Source: Megalopta genalis (Eukaryota; Arthropoda; Insecta; Hymenoptera; Halictidae). From it: a stretch of 64,000 nt of DNA. Each line of letters begins with the position of its first letter. Position 1 is the stretch's first letter. The DNA lies in assembly GCF_051020955.1 (NCBI RefSeq), contig NW_027476416.1:62001-126000 (forward strand). Direction: 5' to 3'. The notes under the pieces are model-generated. The model saw only the letters and a list, made by a program, of their open reading frames with translations, made no database searches and was not told where the DNA came from. Below, piece by piece: positions 37,575-51,492 of the stretch. A program made the position numbers and the translations under genes.

Positions 37575-37870
37575 TTTGAAGCTAAATCATGTGTATCGCA
37601 TGGATTTTGAAGCTAACTCGTTTAATTCGTCTGCATTTGAAGCTATATCACTTATGTCGCAAGTATTTGAAGCTAAATCATTTGTTTCACATTGTTTTGA
37701 AGCTAAGCCTTCTACATCCCATTGATTTGCATGTAGATCACGTGATTCGCATGGATTTGAAGCTAACTCGTTTGTTCCGCTTGCATTTGAATATATATCG
37801 TGTATATCGCAAGTATTTGAAGCTAAAGCATTTGATTCGCATGGATTTGAATCTAAGCTTTCTACTATGC
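37575..37870 (+). repeat. Duplicated block related to 42,797-43,092
   Basis: About 295 bp match at offset 5,222. The marker is the GCATGTAGATCACGTGATTC unit, also found at about 37,248, 42,952, 49,488 and 53,024. Confidence 0.78.
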
Positions 37871-38409
37871 ATTGATTTGAAGCTAAATCATGTGACCCGC
37901 ATGGATTTGAAACTAACTCGTTTGATTCGCCTGCATTTTAAGCTATATCACTTATTTCGCAAGTATTTGGAGCTAAATCATTTGTTTCGCATGGATTTGA
38001 AGCTAAATCTTCCACATCGCATTGGTTTGATGCTAAACCTTCTACATCGCATTGATTTGAAGCTAAATCATGTGTTTCGTTTGGAGTTGAAGCTAGTTCG
38101 TTTGTTACGTCTGCATTTGAAGCTATATAACTGATAACGCAAGTATCTGAAGCTAAATCATGTGTTTGGCATGGATTTGAATCTAACTCCTTTGGTCCGC
38201 CTTCCGTTCAAGTTATATCACTTATATCCCAAAGCATTTGAGGCTAAATCATTTGTTTCGCATGGATTTGACGCTAACTCTTTTGTTTCGCCTGCATTTG
38301 AAGCTATATCACTTATATCGCAAGTATTTGAAGACAAATCATTTGTTCCTCACGGATTTGAACCTAAGCCTTCTACTTCGCACTGATTTTAAGCTAAATC
38401 ATTTGTTTC

Positions 38410-39430
38410 GCATGGTTTTGGAGCTAAGTCGTTTGTTTCTCATGCATTTGAAGCTATATCACGTATATTGCAATTATTTGAAGAAAAATGATTTGTTTCG
38501 CATGCATTTGAAGCTTAATCATGTGTTTTGCATGGATTTGATGCTATCTCATTTGTTTAGTCTGCATGTGAAGCTATATCACTAATATCGAGAGTATTAG
38601 AAGCTGTATCCCATATATTCGCAAGTATTTGACGCTAAATCATTCGTTTCGCATGTATTTGAAGCTAAGCCCTCTACTTCGCATTGATTTGAAGCAAAAT
38701 CACGTGTTTCTCATGGATTTGAAGCTAAATCATGTGTTTCGTTTGGATTTGAAGCAAACTCGTGCGTTTCGCCTGCATTTGACGCTATTTCATTTATACC
38801 GCAAGTATTTGACGGTAAATAATGTGTTTCGCATGGGTTTGAAGATAAGCCTTCTACTTCGCTTTGATTTGAAGCTAAATCATGTGTTTCTCCTGGATTT
38901 GAAGCTAACTCGTTTGTTTGGCCTGCTTTGAAGCTATATCACTTATTTCACAAGTTTTTGAAGCTGACCCATTTGATTCGCATGGATTTGAAGATAAGCC
39001 TTCTACTTCGCACTGATTTGAAGCTAAATCATGTGTATCGCTTTGTTTTGAAGCTAATTCGTTTGTTTCGCATGGAGTTGAATATAAATCACGTTTATCA
39101 CAAGTATCTGAAGCTAAACCATTTGTTTCGCATGAATTTGAAGCTATACCATGTGTTTCGCATGAATTTGAAGTTAAATCATGTGTCTCTCTTGGATTTG
39201 AAGCTACGCCTTCTACTTCGAATTGATTTGAAGCTAAATCATGCATATCGCATGGATTTGAATGTAACTCGTTTGTTTCTCCTGCATTTGAATATATATC
39301 ATGTATATCACAAGTATTTGAAGCTAAAGCATTTGATTCGCATGGATTTGAATCTAAGCTTTCTACTTCGCATTGATTTGAAGCTAAAACATGTGTTTCG
39401 CATGGATTTGAAGCTAACTAGTTTGTTTCG
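38410..39430 (+). repeat. 1.02-kb duplicated block paired with 43,476-44,495
   Basis: The pair matches at offset 5,066, dropping to 5,065 after a one-base deletion near 43,818 (GAACAAACTCG for GAAGCAAACTCG). A third copy of the left 700 bp is at 50,011-50,711. Markers are AAATGATTTG, ATATCGAGAGTATTAG and CTGCTTTGAAGC. Confidence 0.86.
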
Positions 39431-40716
39431 CATGCAGTTGAATCTAAATCATGTTTATCACAAGTATCTGAAGCTAAATCATTTGTGTCGCATGGATTTG
39501 AAGCCATCTCGTTTGTTTCGCCTGCAGTTGAATCTATCCCACTTATATCCCAAGTGTTTGAAGCTAAATCATTTGTTTCGCATGGATTTGAAGCCTATCG
39601 TGTGTTTCGTCTGCATTAGAAGCTATATCACTAATATCGAGAGAATTTGAAGCTGAATCATTTTTTTCGCTCAGATTTGAAGCTAAACCTTCTACATCGC
39701 ATTGATTTGAAGCGAAATCATGTATTTCCCTTGGATATGAAGTTAACTCGTTTGTTTCGCCTGCATTGAAGCTGTATCACTTATATTCGCAAGTATTTAA
39801 AGCTAAATCTTTCGTTTCGCATGGATTTGTAGATAAGCCTCCTACTTCGCATTGATTTGAGGCTAAATCATGTGATTCGCTTCTATTTGAAGCTACGTCG
39901 TTTGTTTCGCATGCAGCTTAAGCTAAATAATGTGTATCACAAGTATGTGTAGCTAAACCATTTGTTTCTCATGGATTTGAAGCTAAACCTTCTACTTCGC
40001 TTTGATTTGAAGCTAAATCAAGTGTTTTGCATCGATTTGAAGCTAACTCGTTTGTTTCCCCTGCATTTGAAGCTATATCACTTACCTCGCAACTATCTGA
40101 AGCTAAAGCAATTGTTTCTCATGTATTTGAAGCTAAGCCTTCTACTTGGAATTGAAATCAAGCTAAATCATGTGTTTCGCATGGATTTGAAGCTAAATCA
40201 TCTGTTTCGCATGGATTTGAAGCTATATCACTTATATCGCAAGTATCTGAACCTAAATCATTTGCTTCGCATGGACTTGAAGCTAAGCCTTCCACTTCGC
40301 ATTGAGTTGAAGCTAAATCATATGTTTCGCATGGGTTTGAAGCTAAGCCTTCTACTTCGCAGTGATTTGAAGCTAAATCATTTGTTTCGCATAGATTTGA
40401 AGCTAACTCGTTTGCTTCCCCTGCATTTGAAGCTATATCACTTATACCGCAAGTTCCTGTGCTAAATCTTTTGTTTTGCATAGATTTGAAGCTAATCCTT
40501 CTACATCGCATTGATTTGTAGCTAAATCAATTGTTTCGCACGGATTTAAAGCTAAACCTTTTACATCGCATTGATTTGAAGCTAATTCATGTGTTTCGCT
40601 TGGATTTGAAACTAAATCATGTGTTTCGCATGGATTTGTAGCTAACTCGTTTGTGTCGCCTGCATTTGGAGCTATATCATTTATATCGCAAGTATTTGAT
40701 GCTCAATCATTTGAGT

Positions 40717-42280
40717 CGCATGGATTTGATGCTATCTCGTTTGTTTCGTATGCAGTTGAAGCTAAATCATGTATGTTACAAGTAGTTGAAGCAAAACCAT
40801 TTGTTCCGCATGGATTTGAAACTAAGCCTTCTACTTCGCATTGATCTGAAGCTAAATCATTTGTCTCGAATGGATTTGGATCTAAGTAGTTTGTTTCTCC
40901 TGCATTTTAAGCTATATCACTTACACAGCAAGTATCTGAACCTAAATCATCTGTTTCGCATGTATTTGAAGCTAAGCCTTCTACTTCGCATTGATTTGAA
41001 GCTAAATCATGTATTTTGCATGGATTTGAGGCTAACTCGTTTGTTACGCCTGCATTTGAAGCTGTATCCCTCATATTCGCAAGTATTTGAAACTAAATCT
41101 TTCGTTTCGCATGTATTTGAAGCTAAGCCTTCTACTTCGCATTGATTTGAAGCTAAATCATGTGTTTCGCATGGATTTGAAGCAAACTCGTTTGTTTCGT
41201 ATGCATTTGAAGCTATATCACTTATATCGGAAGTATTTGAAACTAAATCATATGTGTCGTATGGATTTGAAGCCGAACCTTCTACATCGCATTGATTTGC
41301 AGCTAAATCATGTGTTTCGCATGGATTTGAAGCTAACTCGTTCGTTTCGCCTGCAGTTGAATCTACATTAGTTATATCGCAAGTATTTGAAGCTATATCA
41401 TTTGTGTCGCATGGATTTCAAGCTAAACCTTCTACATCGCATTGATTTGAATCTAAACCTGCTACTTCTTATTGATTTGAAGCTAAATCATGTGTTTCGC
41501 ATTGAGTTGAAGCTAACTCGTTTGTTTCGTCAGCATTTGAAGCTATATCACTTATATCGCAAGCATCTGAAGCTAAATCATTTGTTTCCCATTGATTTGG
41601 AGCTAAACCTTCTACATCACATTGACTTGCAGCTAAATCATGTGTTTCGCATGGATTTGAAGCTAACTCGTTTGTTTCCCCTGCATTTGAATCTATATCA
41701 ATCACATCGCAAGTATCTGATGCTAAATCATTTGCTTCGCATGGATTTGAAACTATACCTTTTACATCGCATTGATTTGCAGATAAATCATGTGTTTCGC
41801 ATGGATTTGAAGCTAACTCGTTCGTTGCGCATGCAGTTAAATCTAAATCACGTATATCACAAGTATTTGTATCTAAACCATTTGTTTCGAATGGATTTGA
41901 ACCTAAGCCTTCTACTTCGAGTTGATTTTAAGCTAAATCATGTGTTTCGCATGGAATTTGAAGCTAAACCTTCTACATCGCATTGATTTGAAGCTAAATT
42001 ATGTGTTTCGTTTGGATTTGAAGCTAACTCGTTTGTTTCGCTTGCATTTGAAACTATATCAATTATATCGCATGTATCTGATGTTATATCATTTGTGTCG
42101 CATGGATTTGAAGCTAAACCTTCTACATCGCATTGATTTGAATCTAAACCTGCTACATCTTATTGATTTGAAGCTATATCACTTATATCGCAAGCATCTG
42201 AAGCTAAATCATTTGTTTCCCATTGATTTGGAGCTAAACCTTCTACATCGCATTGATTGCCAGCTAAATCATGTGTTTCG
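40717..42280 (+). repeat. Second copy of the 32,402-33,965 block
   Basis: It is nearly identical to the block 8.3 kb to the left. Its right part, from about 41,421, is also copied at 47,208 onward (offset 5,787), and its 41,053-41,353 stretch is copied at 51,187-51,487 (offset 10,134). Confidence 0.88.
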
Positions 42281-42690
42281 CTTGGATTTGATGCTAGCTC
42301 GTTTGTTTCGTCTGCATTTGAAACTATATCACTTATATCACAAGTGTTTGAAGCTAAATCATTTGTTTCGCATGGATTTGAAGCTAATCCTTCTACTAAG
42401 AATTGACTTAAAACTAAATCATTTGTTTCGCATGGATTTGAAGCCAATCGTGTGTTTCGTCTGCATTTGAAGCTATATCACTAATATCGAGAGAATTTGA
42501 ATCTGAATCACTTGTTTCGCTCAAATTTGAAGCTAAACCTTCTACATCGCATTGATTTGAAGCTAAATCATGTATTTCCCTTGGATATGAAGTTAACTCG
42601 TTTGTTTCGCCTGCATTTGAAGCTATATCACATATATTCGCAAGTATTTAAAGCTAAATCTTTCGTTTCGCATGGATTTGAAGATAAGCC
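41421..42690 (+). repeat. 1.27-kb duplicated block paired with 47,208-48,477
   Basis: The two match at offset 5,787, including the two one-base variants near 41,956 (GGAATTTGAAGC) and the ATATCGAGAGAA unit. Overlap with 40,717-42,280 shows that successive duplications used different end points. Confidence 0.85.
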
Positions 42691-44173
42691 TTCTACTTCG
42701 CATTGATATGAAGCTAAATGATTTGTATCGCATGGTTTTGAAGCTAAGACATCTAGTTCGCATTGATTTGAAGATAAATCATGAGTTTCGCATTGATTTG
42801 AAGCTAAATCATGTGTATCTCATGGATTTTGAAGCTAACTCGTTTGATTCGTCTGCATTTGAAGCTATATCACTTATGTCGCAAGTATTTGAAGCTAAAT
42901 CATTTGTTTCACATGGATTTGAAGCTAAGCCTTCTACATCGCATTGATTTGCATGTAGATCACGTGATTCGCATGGATTTGAAGCTAACTTGTTTGTTCC
43001 GCTTGCATTTGAATATATATCATGTATATCACAAGTATTTGAAGCTAAAGCATTTGATTCGCATGGATTTGAATCTAAGCTTTCTACTTCGCATTGATTT
43101 GAAGCTAAAACATGTGTTTCGCATGGATTTGAAGCTAACTCGTTTGTTCTGTCTGCATTTGAAGCTATATCACTTATATAGCAAGTATCTGATGCTGAAT
43201 CATTTATTTCGCATGAATTTGAAGCTGAACCTCCTACATCGCATTTTTTTGCAGATAAATCATGTGTTTAGCTTGGGTCTGATGCTAGCTCGTTTGATTC
43301 GTCTACATTTGAAGCTATATCACTTATATCCCTAGTGTTTGAAGTTAAATCATTTGTTTCGCGTGGATTTGAAGCTAAACCTTCTACATTACATTGATTT
43401 GAAATCATGTTTCTCGCTTGGATTTGAAGCTAAACCTTCTACGTCGCATTGATTTGAAGATAAATCATGTGTTACGCATGGTTTTGGAGCTAAGTCGTTT
43501 GTTTCTCATGCATTTGAAGCTATATCACGTATATTGCAATTATTTGAAGAAAAATGATTTGTTTCGCATGCATTTGAAGCTTAATCATGTGTTTTGCATG
43601 GATTTGATGCTATCTCATTTGTTTAGTCTGCATGTGAAGCTATATCACTAATATCGAGAGTATTAGAAGCTGTATCCCATATATTCGCAAGTATTTGACG
43701 CTAAATCATTCGTTTCGCATGTATTTGAAGCTAAGCCCTCTACTTCGCATTGATTTGAAGCTAAATCACGTGTTTCTCATGGATTTGAAGCTAAATCATG
43801 TGTTTCGTTTGGATTTGAACAAACTCGTGCGTTTCGCCTGCATTTGACGCTATTTCATTTATACCGCAAGTATTTGACGGTAAATAATGTGTTTCGCATG
43901 GGTTTGAAGATAAGCCTTCTACTTCGCTTTGATTTGAAGCTAAATCATGTGTTTCTCATGGATTTGAAGCTAACTCGTTTGTTTGGCCTGCTTTGAAGCT
44001 ATATCACTTATTTCACAAGTTTTTGAAGCTGACCCATTTGATTCGCATGGATTTGAAGATAAGCCTTCTACTTCGCACTGATTTGAAGCTAAATCATGTG
44101 TATCGCTTTGTTTTGAAACTAATTCGTTTGTTTCGCATGGAGTTGAATATAAATCACGTTTATCACAAGTATC
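42485..44173 (+). repeat. 1.69-kb duplicated block paired with 49,021-50,711
   Basis: The pair matches at offset 6,536, rising to 6,537 after the one-base deletion near 43,818. It ends where this copy reads GTATCTGAAGC and the other reads GTATCTGCAGC. Its right half overlaps the 38.4-39.4 kb family. Confidence 0.86.
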
Positions 44174-44489
44174 TGAAGCTAAACCATTTGTTTCGCATGA
44201 ATTTGAAGCTATACCATGTGTTTCGCATGAATTTGAAGTTAAATCATGTGTCTCTCTTGGATTTGAAGCTACGCCTTCTACTTCGAATTGATTTGAAGCT
44301 AAATCATGCATATCGCATGGATTTGAATGTAACTCGTTTGTTTCTCCTGCATTTGAATATATATCATGTATATCACAAGTATTTGAAGCTAAAGCATTTG
44401 ATTCGCATGGATTTGAATCTAAGCTTTCTACTTCGCATTGATTTGAAGCTAAAACATGTGTTTCGCATGGATTTGAAGCTAACTAGTTT

Positions 44490-46690
44490 GTTTTCCTGCT
44501 ATTGAACCTACTTCATTTATATCGCAAGTATTTGAAGCTACATCGTTTGTTTCGCATACATTTGAAGCTGTATCCCTTATATTCGCAAGTATTTGACGTT
44601 AAATCATTCTTTTCGCATGGATTTGAAGCTAAGCCTTCTACCTCGCATGGATTTGAAGCTAAGCCTTCTACCTCGCATTGATTTGAAGCTAAATCATGTG
44701 TATCGCATGGATTTTGCAGCTAACTCGTTTGATTCGTCTTCATTTGGAGCTATATCAGTTATATCGCAAGTATCTGATGCTAAATCATTTGTTTTGCATG
44801 GATTTGAAGCTAAACCTTCTACGTCGCATTGATTTGCAGCTAAACCATGTGTATCGCATGGAGTTGAAGATAACTCGTTCGTTTCGCCTGCATATGAAGC
44901 TATATCATTTATATCGCAAGTATTTGAAGCTAAATCATTTGTGTCGCATGGATTTGAAGCAAAACCTTTTACATCGCATTGATTTGAAGCTAAATCTTAT
45001 GTATCGCATTGATTTGAAGCTAAGCCTTCTACTTCGCATTGATTTGAAGCTAAATCATGTTTATCGCTTTGTTTTGAAGCTAATTCGTTTGTTTCGCATG
45101 GAGTTGAATATAAATCATGTTTATCACAAGTATCTGAAGCTAAACCATTTGTTTCGCATGAATTTGAAGCTGTACCATGTGTTTCGCATGAATTTGAAGA
45201 TAAATCACGTGTTTCGCATGGGTTTTGAAGCTAAGCCTCCTACATCGCACTGATTTGAGGCTAAATTATTTCTTTCGCATGGATTTGAATCTAAGCCTTC
45301 TACATCGCATTGGTTTGCAGCTCAGTCATGTGTTTCACATGGATTTGTAGCTAACTCGTTTGTTTCGCCTGCATTTGGGGCTATATCATTTATAACGCAA
45401 GTATCTGAAGCTAAATCATTTGTTTCTCATGGACTTGATGCTAATCCATCTACATCGCATTGATTTGAAACTAAATCAAGTGTTTCGCTTGGATTTGAAG
45501 CTAACTCGTTTGTTCCGCCTGTATTTGAAGCTATATCACTTATATCGCAAGTATTTGAAGCTAAACCATTTGATTCGAATGCATTTGAAGCTAAGCATTC
45601 TACTTAGCACTGATTTCAAGCTAAATCATGTTTTTCGTATGGATTTAAAGGTAAGCCATCTACTTCGCAGTGATTATAAGCTAAATCATGTGATTGGCAT
45701 GGATTTGATGTTACGCCTCCTACTTCGCATTGATTAGAAGCTAAATCATGTGTATCGCATGGATAGGAATCTAACTCGTTTGTCCCTCCTGCATTTGTAG
45801 CTATTTTATTTATACCGCAAGTACCTGAAGCGAAATCATGTGTTTCGCATGGATTTTAAGCTAACTCGTTTGTTTCGCATGCATTTGAAGCTGTATCCCT
45901 CATATTCGCAAGTATTTGAAACTAAATCTTTCGTTTCGCATGTATTTGAAGCTAAGCCTTCTACTTCGCATTGATTTGAAGCTAAATCATGTGTTTCGCA
46001 TGGATTTGAAGCTAACTCGTTTGTGTCGCATGCAGTCGAACTAAATCATGTTTATCACAAGTATCTGAATCTAACCCATTTGTTTCGCAAGAATATGAAG
46101 CTAAACCATGTGTTTCGCATGAATTTGAATCTAAATCATGTGTTTCACAAGGATTTGTAGCTAACTCGTTTGCTTCGCATGCAGTTGAAGTTTAATAATG
46201 TATGTCACAAGTATTTGAAGTCGAACAACTTGATTCGCATGGATTTGAATGTAAGCCTTCTACTTCGCACTGATTTGAAGCTAAATCATTTGTTTCGCTT
46301 GGATTTGAAGCTAAACCTTCTAAATAGTATTGATTTGAAGTTTAATAATGTGTTTTGCATGTATTTAAAGCTAACTCGTTTGTTCTGTCTGCATTTGAAG
46401 CTATATCACCTATATAGCAAGTATCTGATGCTGAATCATTTGTTTCGCATGAATTTGAAGCTAAACCTCCTACATCGCATTTATTTGCAGATAAATCATG
46501 TGCTTCGCATGGAGTTGAAGCTAACTCGTTCGTTGCGCATGCATTTGAAACTATGACACTTATATCGCATGTAACTGATGCTAAATCATTTGTGTCGCAT
46601 GGATTTGAAGCTAAATCTTCTACATCGCATTGATATGAATCCAAACCTGCTACATCTTATTGATTTGAAGCTAAATCATGTGTTTCGCAT
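44490..46690 (+). repeat. Second copy of the 26,170-28,190 block
   Basis: It starts at GTTTTCCTGC near 44,491, joined directly to a module from the 38.4-39.4 kb family. The tandem CCTCGCATGG/CCTCGCATTG pair at about 44,640-44,690 is the extra 30-bp unit. The region around 45,750-45,990 is present here and absent from the 26-28 kb copy. Confidence 0.83.
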
Positions 46691-47207
46691 TGAGTTGAGG
46701 CTAACCCGTTTGTTTCGTCAGCAGTTGAAGCTATATCACTAATATCGCAAGCATCTGAAGCTAAAACATTTGTTTCCCGTTGATTTGAAGCTAAACCTTC
46801 TACATCGCATTGATTTGAAGCTAAACCATTTGTTTCGCATGTATTTGAAGCTAAGCCTTCTACTTGGAATTGAAATCAAGCTAAATCATGTGTTTCGCAT
46901 GGATTTGAAGCTAAATCATCTGTTTCGCATGGATTTGAAGCTATATCACTTATATCGCAAGTATCTGAACCTAAATCATTTGCTTCGCATGGACTTGAAG
47001 CTAAGCCTTCCACTTCGCATTGAGTTGAAGCTAAATCATATGTTTCGCATGGGTTTGAAGCTAAGCCTTCTACTTCGCAGTGATTTGAAGCTGAATCATT
47101 TGTTTCGCATAGATTTGAAGCTAACTCGTTTGCTTCCCCTGCATTTGAAGCTATATCACTTATACCGCAAGTTCCTGTGCTAAATCTTTTGTTTTGCATA
47201 GATTTGA

Positions 47208-48477
47208 AGCTAAACCTTCTACATCGCATTGATTTGAATCTAAACCTGCTACTTCTTATTGATTTGAAGCTAAATCATGTGTTTCGCATTGAGTTGAAGC
47301 TAACTCGTTTGTTTCGTCAGCATTTGAAGCTATATCACTTATATCGCAAGCATCTGAAGCTAAATCATTTGTTTCCCATTGATTTGGAGCTAAACCTTCT
47401 ACATCACATTGACTTGCAGCTAAATCATGTGTTTCGCATGGATTTGAAGCTAACTCGTTTGTTTCCCCTGCATTTGAATCTATATCAATCACATCGCAAG
47501 TATCTGATGCTAAATCATTTGCTTCGCATGGATTTGAAACTATACCTTTTACATCGCATTGATTTGCAGATAAATCATGTGTTTCGCATGGATTTGAAGC
47601 TAACTCGTTCGTTGCGCATGCAGTTAAATCTAAATCACGTATATCACAAGTATTTGTATCTAAACCATTTGTTTCGAATGGATTTGAACCTAAGCCTTCT
47701 ACTTCGAGTTGATTTTAAGCTAAATCATGTGTTTCGCATGGAATTTGAAGCTAAACCTTCTACATCGCATTGATTTGAAGCTAAATTATGTGTTTCGTTT
47801 GGATTTGAAGCTAACTCGTTTGTTTCGCTTGCCTTTGAAACTATATCAATTATATCGCATGTATCTGATGTTATATCATTTGTGTCGCATGGATTTGAAG
47901 CTAAACCTTCTACATCGCATTGATTTGAATCTAAACCTGCTACATCTTATTGATTTGAAGCTATATCACTTATATCGCAAGCATCTGAAGCTAAATCATT
48001 TGTTTCCCATTGATTTGGAGCTAAACCTTCTACATCGCATTGATTGCCAGCTAAATCATGTGTTTCGCTTGGATTTGATGCTAGCTCGTTTGTTTCGTGT
48101 GCATTTGAAACTATATCACTTATATCACAAGTGTTTGAAGCTAAATCATTTGTTTCGCATGGATTTGAAGCTAATCCTTCTACTAAGAATTGACTTAAAA
48201 CTAAATCATTTGTTTCGCATGGATTTGAAGCCAATCGTGTGTTTCGTCTGCATTTGAAGCTATATCACTAATATCGAGAGAATTTGAATCTGAATCACTT
48301 GTTTCGCTCAAATTTGAAGCTAAACCTTCTACATCGCATTGATTTGAAGCTAAATCATGTGTTTCCCTTGGATATGAAGTTAACTCGTTTGTTTCGCCTG
48401 CATTTGAAGCTGTATCACTTATATTCGCAAGTATTTAAAGCTAAATCTTTCGTTTCGCATGGATTTGTAGATAAGCC
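47208..48477 (+). repeat. Second copy of the 41,421-42,690 block
   Basis: It is joined at its left to a copy of 40,110-40,498 (here about 46,828-47,216, offset 6,718). The junction at about 47,210 is seen as E-type sequence from both sources fused within one unit. Confidence 0.85.
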
Positions 48478-50022
48478 TCCTACTTCGCATTGATTTGAGG
48501 CTAAATCATGTGATTTGCTTCTATTTGAAGCTACGTCGTTTGTTTCGCATGCAGCTGAAGCTAAATAATGTGTATCACAAGTATGTGTAGCTATACCATT
48601 TGTTTCTCATGGATTTGAAGCTAAACCTTCTACTTCGCTTTGATTTGGAGCTAAATCAAGTGTTTTGCATCGATTTGAAGCTAACTCGTTTGTTTCCCCT
48701 GCATTTGAAGCTATATCACTTACCTCGCAACTATCTGAAGCTAAAGCAATTGTTTCTCATGTATTTGAAGCTAAGCCTTCTACTTCTCATTGATTTGAAG
48801 CTTAATCATGTGTTTTGCATGGATTTGAATCTAACTCGTTGTTCTGTCTGCATTTGAAGCTACCTCATTTATATCGCAAGTATTTGAAGCTTAATCATAT
48901 ATTTCGCATGGATTTGAAGCTAATCCTTCTACTAAGAATTGACTTGAAACTAAATCATTTGTTTCGCATGGATTTGAAGCCTATCGTGTGTTTCGTCTGC
49001 ATTTGAAGCTATATCACTAATATCGAGAGAATTTGAAGCTGAATCATTTTTTTCGCTCAGATTTGAAGCTAAACATTCTACATCGCATTGATTTGAAGCT
49101 AAATCATGTATTTCCCTTGGATATGAAGTTAACTCGTTTGTTTCGCCTGCATTTGAAGCTATATCACATATATTCGCAAGTATTTAAAGCTAAATCTTTC
49201 GTTTCGCATGGATTTGAAGATAAGCCTTCTACTTCGCATTGATATGAAGCTAAATGATTTGTTTCGCATGGTTTTGAAGCTAAGACATCTAGTTCGCATT
49301 GATTTGAAGATAAATCATGAGTTTCGCATTGATTTGAAGCTAAATCATGTGTATCTCATGGATTTTGAAGCTAACTCGTTTGATTCGTCTGCATTTGAAG
49401 CTATATCACTTATGTCGCAAGTATTTGAAGCTAAATCATTTGTTTCACATGGATTTGAAGCTAAGCCTTCTACATCGCATTGATTTGCATGTAGATCACG
49501 TGATTCGCATGGATTTGAAGCTAACTTGTTTGTTCCGCTTGCATTTGAATATATATCATGTATATCACAAGTATTTGAAGCTAAAGCATTTGATTCGCAT
49601 GGATTTGAATCTAAGCTTTCTACTTCGCATTGATTTGAAGCTAAAACATGTGTTTCGCATGGATTTGAAGCTAACTCGTTTGTTCTGTCTGCATTTGAAG
49701 CTATATCACTTATATAGCAAGTATCTGATGCTGAATCATTTATTTCGCATGAATTTGAAGCTGAACCTCCTACATCGCATTTTTTTGCAGATAAATCATG
49801 TGTTTAGCTTGGGTCTGATGCTAGCTCGTTTGATTCGTCTACATTTGAAGCTATATCACTTATATCCCTAGTGTTTGAAGTTAAATCATTTGTTTCGCGT
49901 GGATTTGAAGCTAAACCTTCTACATTACATTGATTTGAAATCATGTTTCTCGCTTGGATTTGAAGCTAAACCTTCTACGTCGCATTGATTTGAAGATAAA
50001 TCATGTGTTACGCATGGTTTTG
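47957..50022 (+). repeat. 2.07-kb duplicated block, copy 1 (paired with 51,493-53,558)
   Basis: This is the longest near-identical pair I found: about 2,066 bp at a constant offset of 3,536. I noted only a handful of differences, such as TTTCGTGTGC against TTTCGTCTGC near 48,097, TTTGGAGC against TTTGAAGC near 48,645 and GCATTG against GCGTTG near 49,085. It includes two cassettes with ATATCGAGAGAA and the GCATGTAGATC unit. Confidence 0.9.
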
Positions 50023-50719
50023 GAGCTAAGTCGTTTGTTTCTCATGCATTTGAAGCTATATCACGTATATTGCAATTATTTGAAGAAAAATGATTTGTTT
50101 CGCATGCATTTGAAGCTTAATCATGTGTTTTGCATGGATTTGATGCTATCTCATTTGTTTAGTCTGCATGTGAAGCTATATCACTAATATCGAGAGTATT
50201 AGAAGCTGTATCCCATATATTCGCTAGTATTTGACGCTAAATCATTCGTTTCGCATGTATTTGAAGCTAAGCCCTCTACTTCGCATTGATTTGAAGCTAA
50301 ATCACGTGTTTCTCATGGATTTGAAGCTAAATCATGTGTTTCGTTTGGATTTGAAGCAAACTCGTGCGTTTCGCCTGCATTTGACGCTATTTCATTTATA
50401 CCGCAAGTATTTGACGGTAAATAATGTGTTTCGCATGGGTTTGAAGATAAGCCTTCTACTTCGCTTTGATTTGAAGCTAAATCATGTGTTTCTCATGGAT
50501 TTGAAGCTAACTCGTTTGTTTGGCCTGCTTTGAAGCTATATCACTTATTTCACAAGTTTTTGAAGCTGACCCATTTGATTCGCATGGATTTGAAGATAAG
50601 CCTTCTACTTCGCACTGATTTGAAGCTAAATCATGTGTATCGCTTTGTTTTGAAGCTAATTCGTTTGTTTCGCATGGAGTTGAATATAAATCACGTTTAT
50701 CACAAGTATCTGCAGCTAA

Positions 50720-51310
50720 ACCATTTGTTTCTCATGGACTTGATGCTAATCCATCTACATCGCATTGATTTGAAACTAAATCAAGTGTTTCGCTTGGATT
50801 TGAAGCTAACTCGTTTGTTCCGCCTGTATTTGAAGCTATATCACTTATATCGCAAGTATTTGAAGCTAAACCATTTGATTCGCATGCATTTGAAGCTAAG
50901 CATTCTACTTAGCACTGATTTCAAGCTAAATCATGTTTTTCGTATGGATTTAAAGGTAAGCCATCTACTTCGCAGTGATTATAAGCTAAATCATGTGATT
51001 GGCATGGATTTGATGTTACGCCTCCTACTTCGCATTGATTAGAAGCTAAATCATGTGTATCGCATGGATAGGAATCTAACTCGTTTGTCCCTCCTGCATT
51101 TGTAGCTATTTTATTTATACCGCAAGTACCTGAAGCGAAATCATGTGTTTCGCATGGATTTTAAGCTAACTCGTTTGTTTCGCATGCATTTGAAGCTGTA
51201 TCCCTCATATTCGCAAGTATTTGAAACTAAATCTTTCGTTTCGCATGTATTTGAAGCTAAGCCTTCTACTTCGCATTGATTTGAAGCTAAATCATGTGTT
51301 TCGCATGGAT
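50720..51310 (+). repeat. Mosaic segment copied from 45,415-46,000
   Basis: About 590 bp match 45,415-46,000 at offset 5,305. It is flanked on the left (to 50,711) by sequence matching 43.5-44.2 kb and on the right (51,187-51,487) by sequence matching 41,053-41,353, so it is an internal piece of a patchwork. Confidence 0.83.
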
Positions 51311-51492
51311 TTGAAGCAAACTCGTTTGTTTCGTATGCATTTGAAGCTATATCACTTATATCGGAAGTATTTGAAACTAAATCATATGTGTCGTATGGAT
51401 TTGAAGCCGAACCTTCTACATCGCATTGATTTGCAGCTAAATCATGTGTTTCGCATGGATTTGAAGCTAACTCGTTCGTTTCGCCTGCATAT

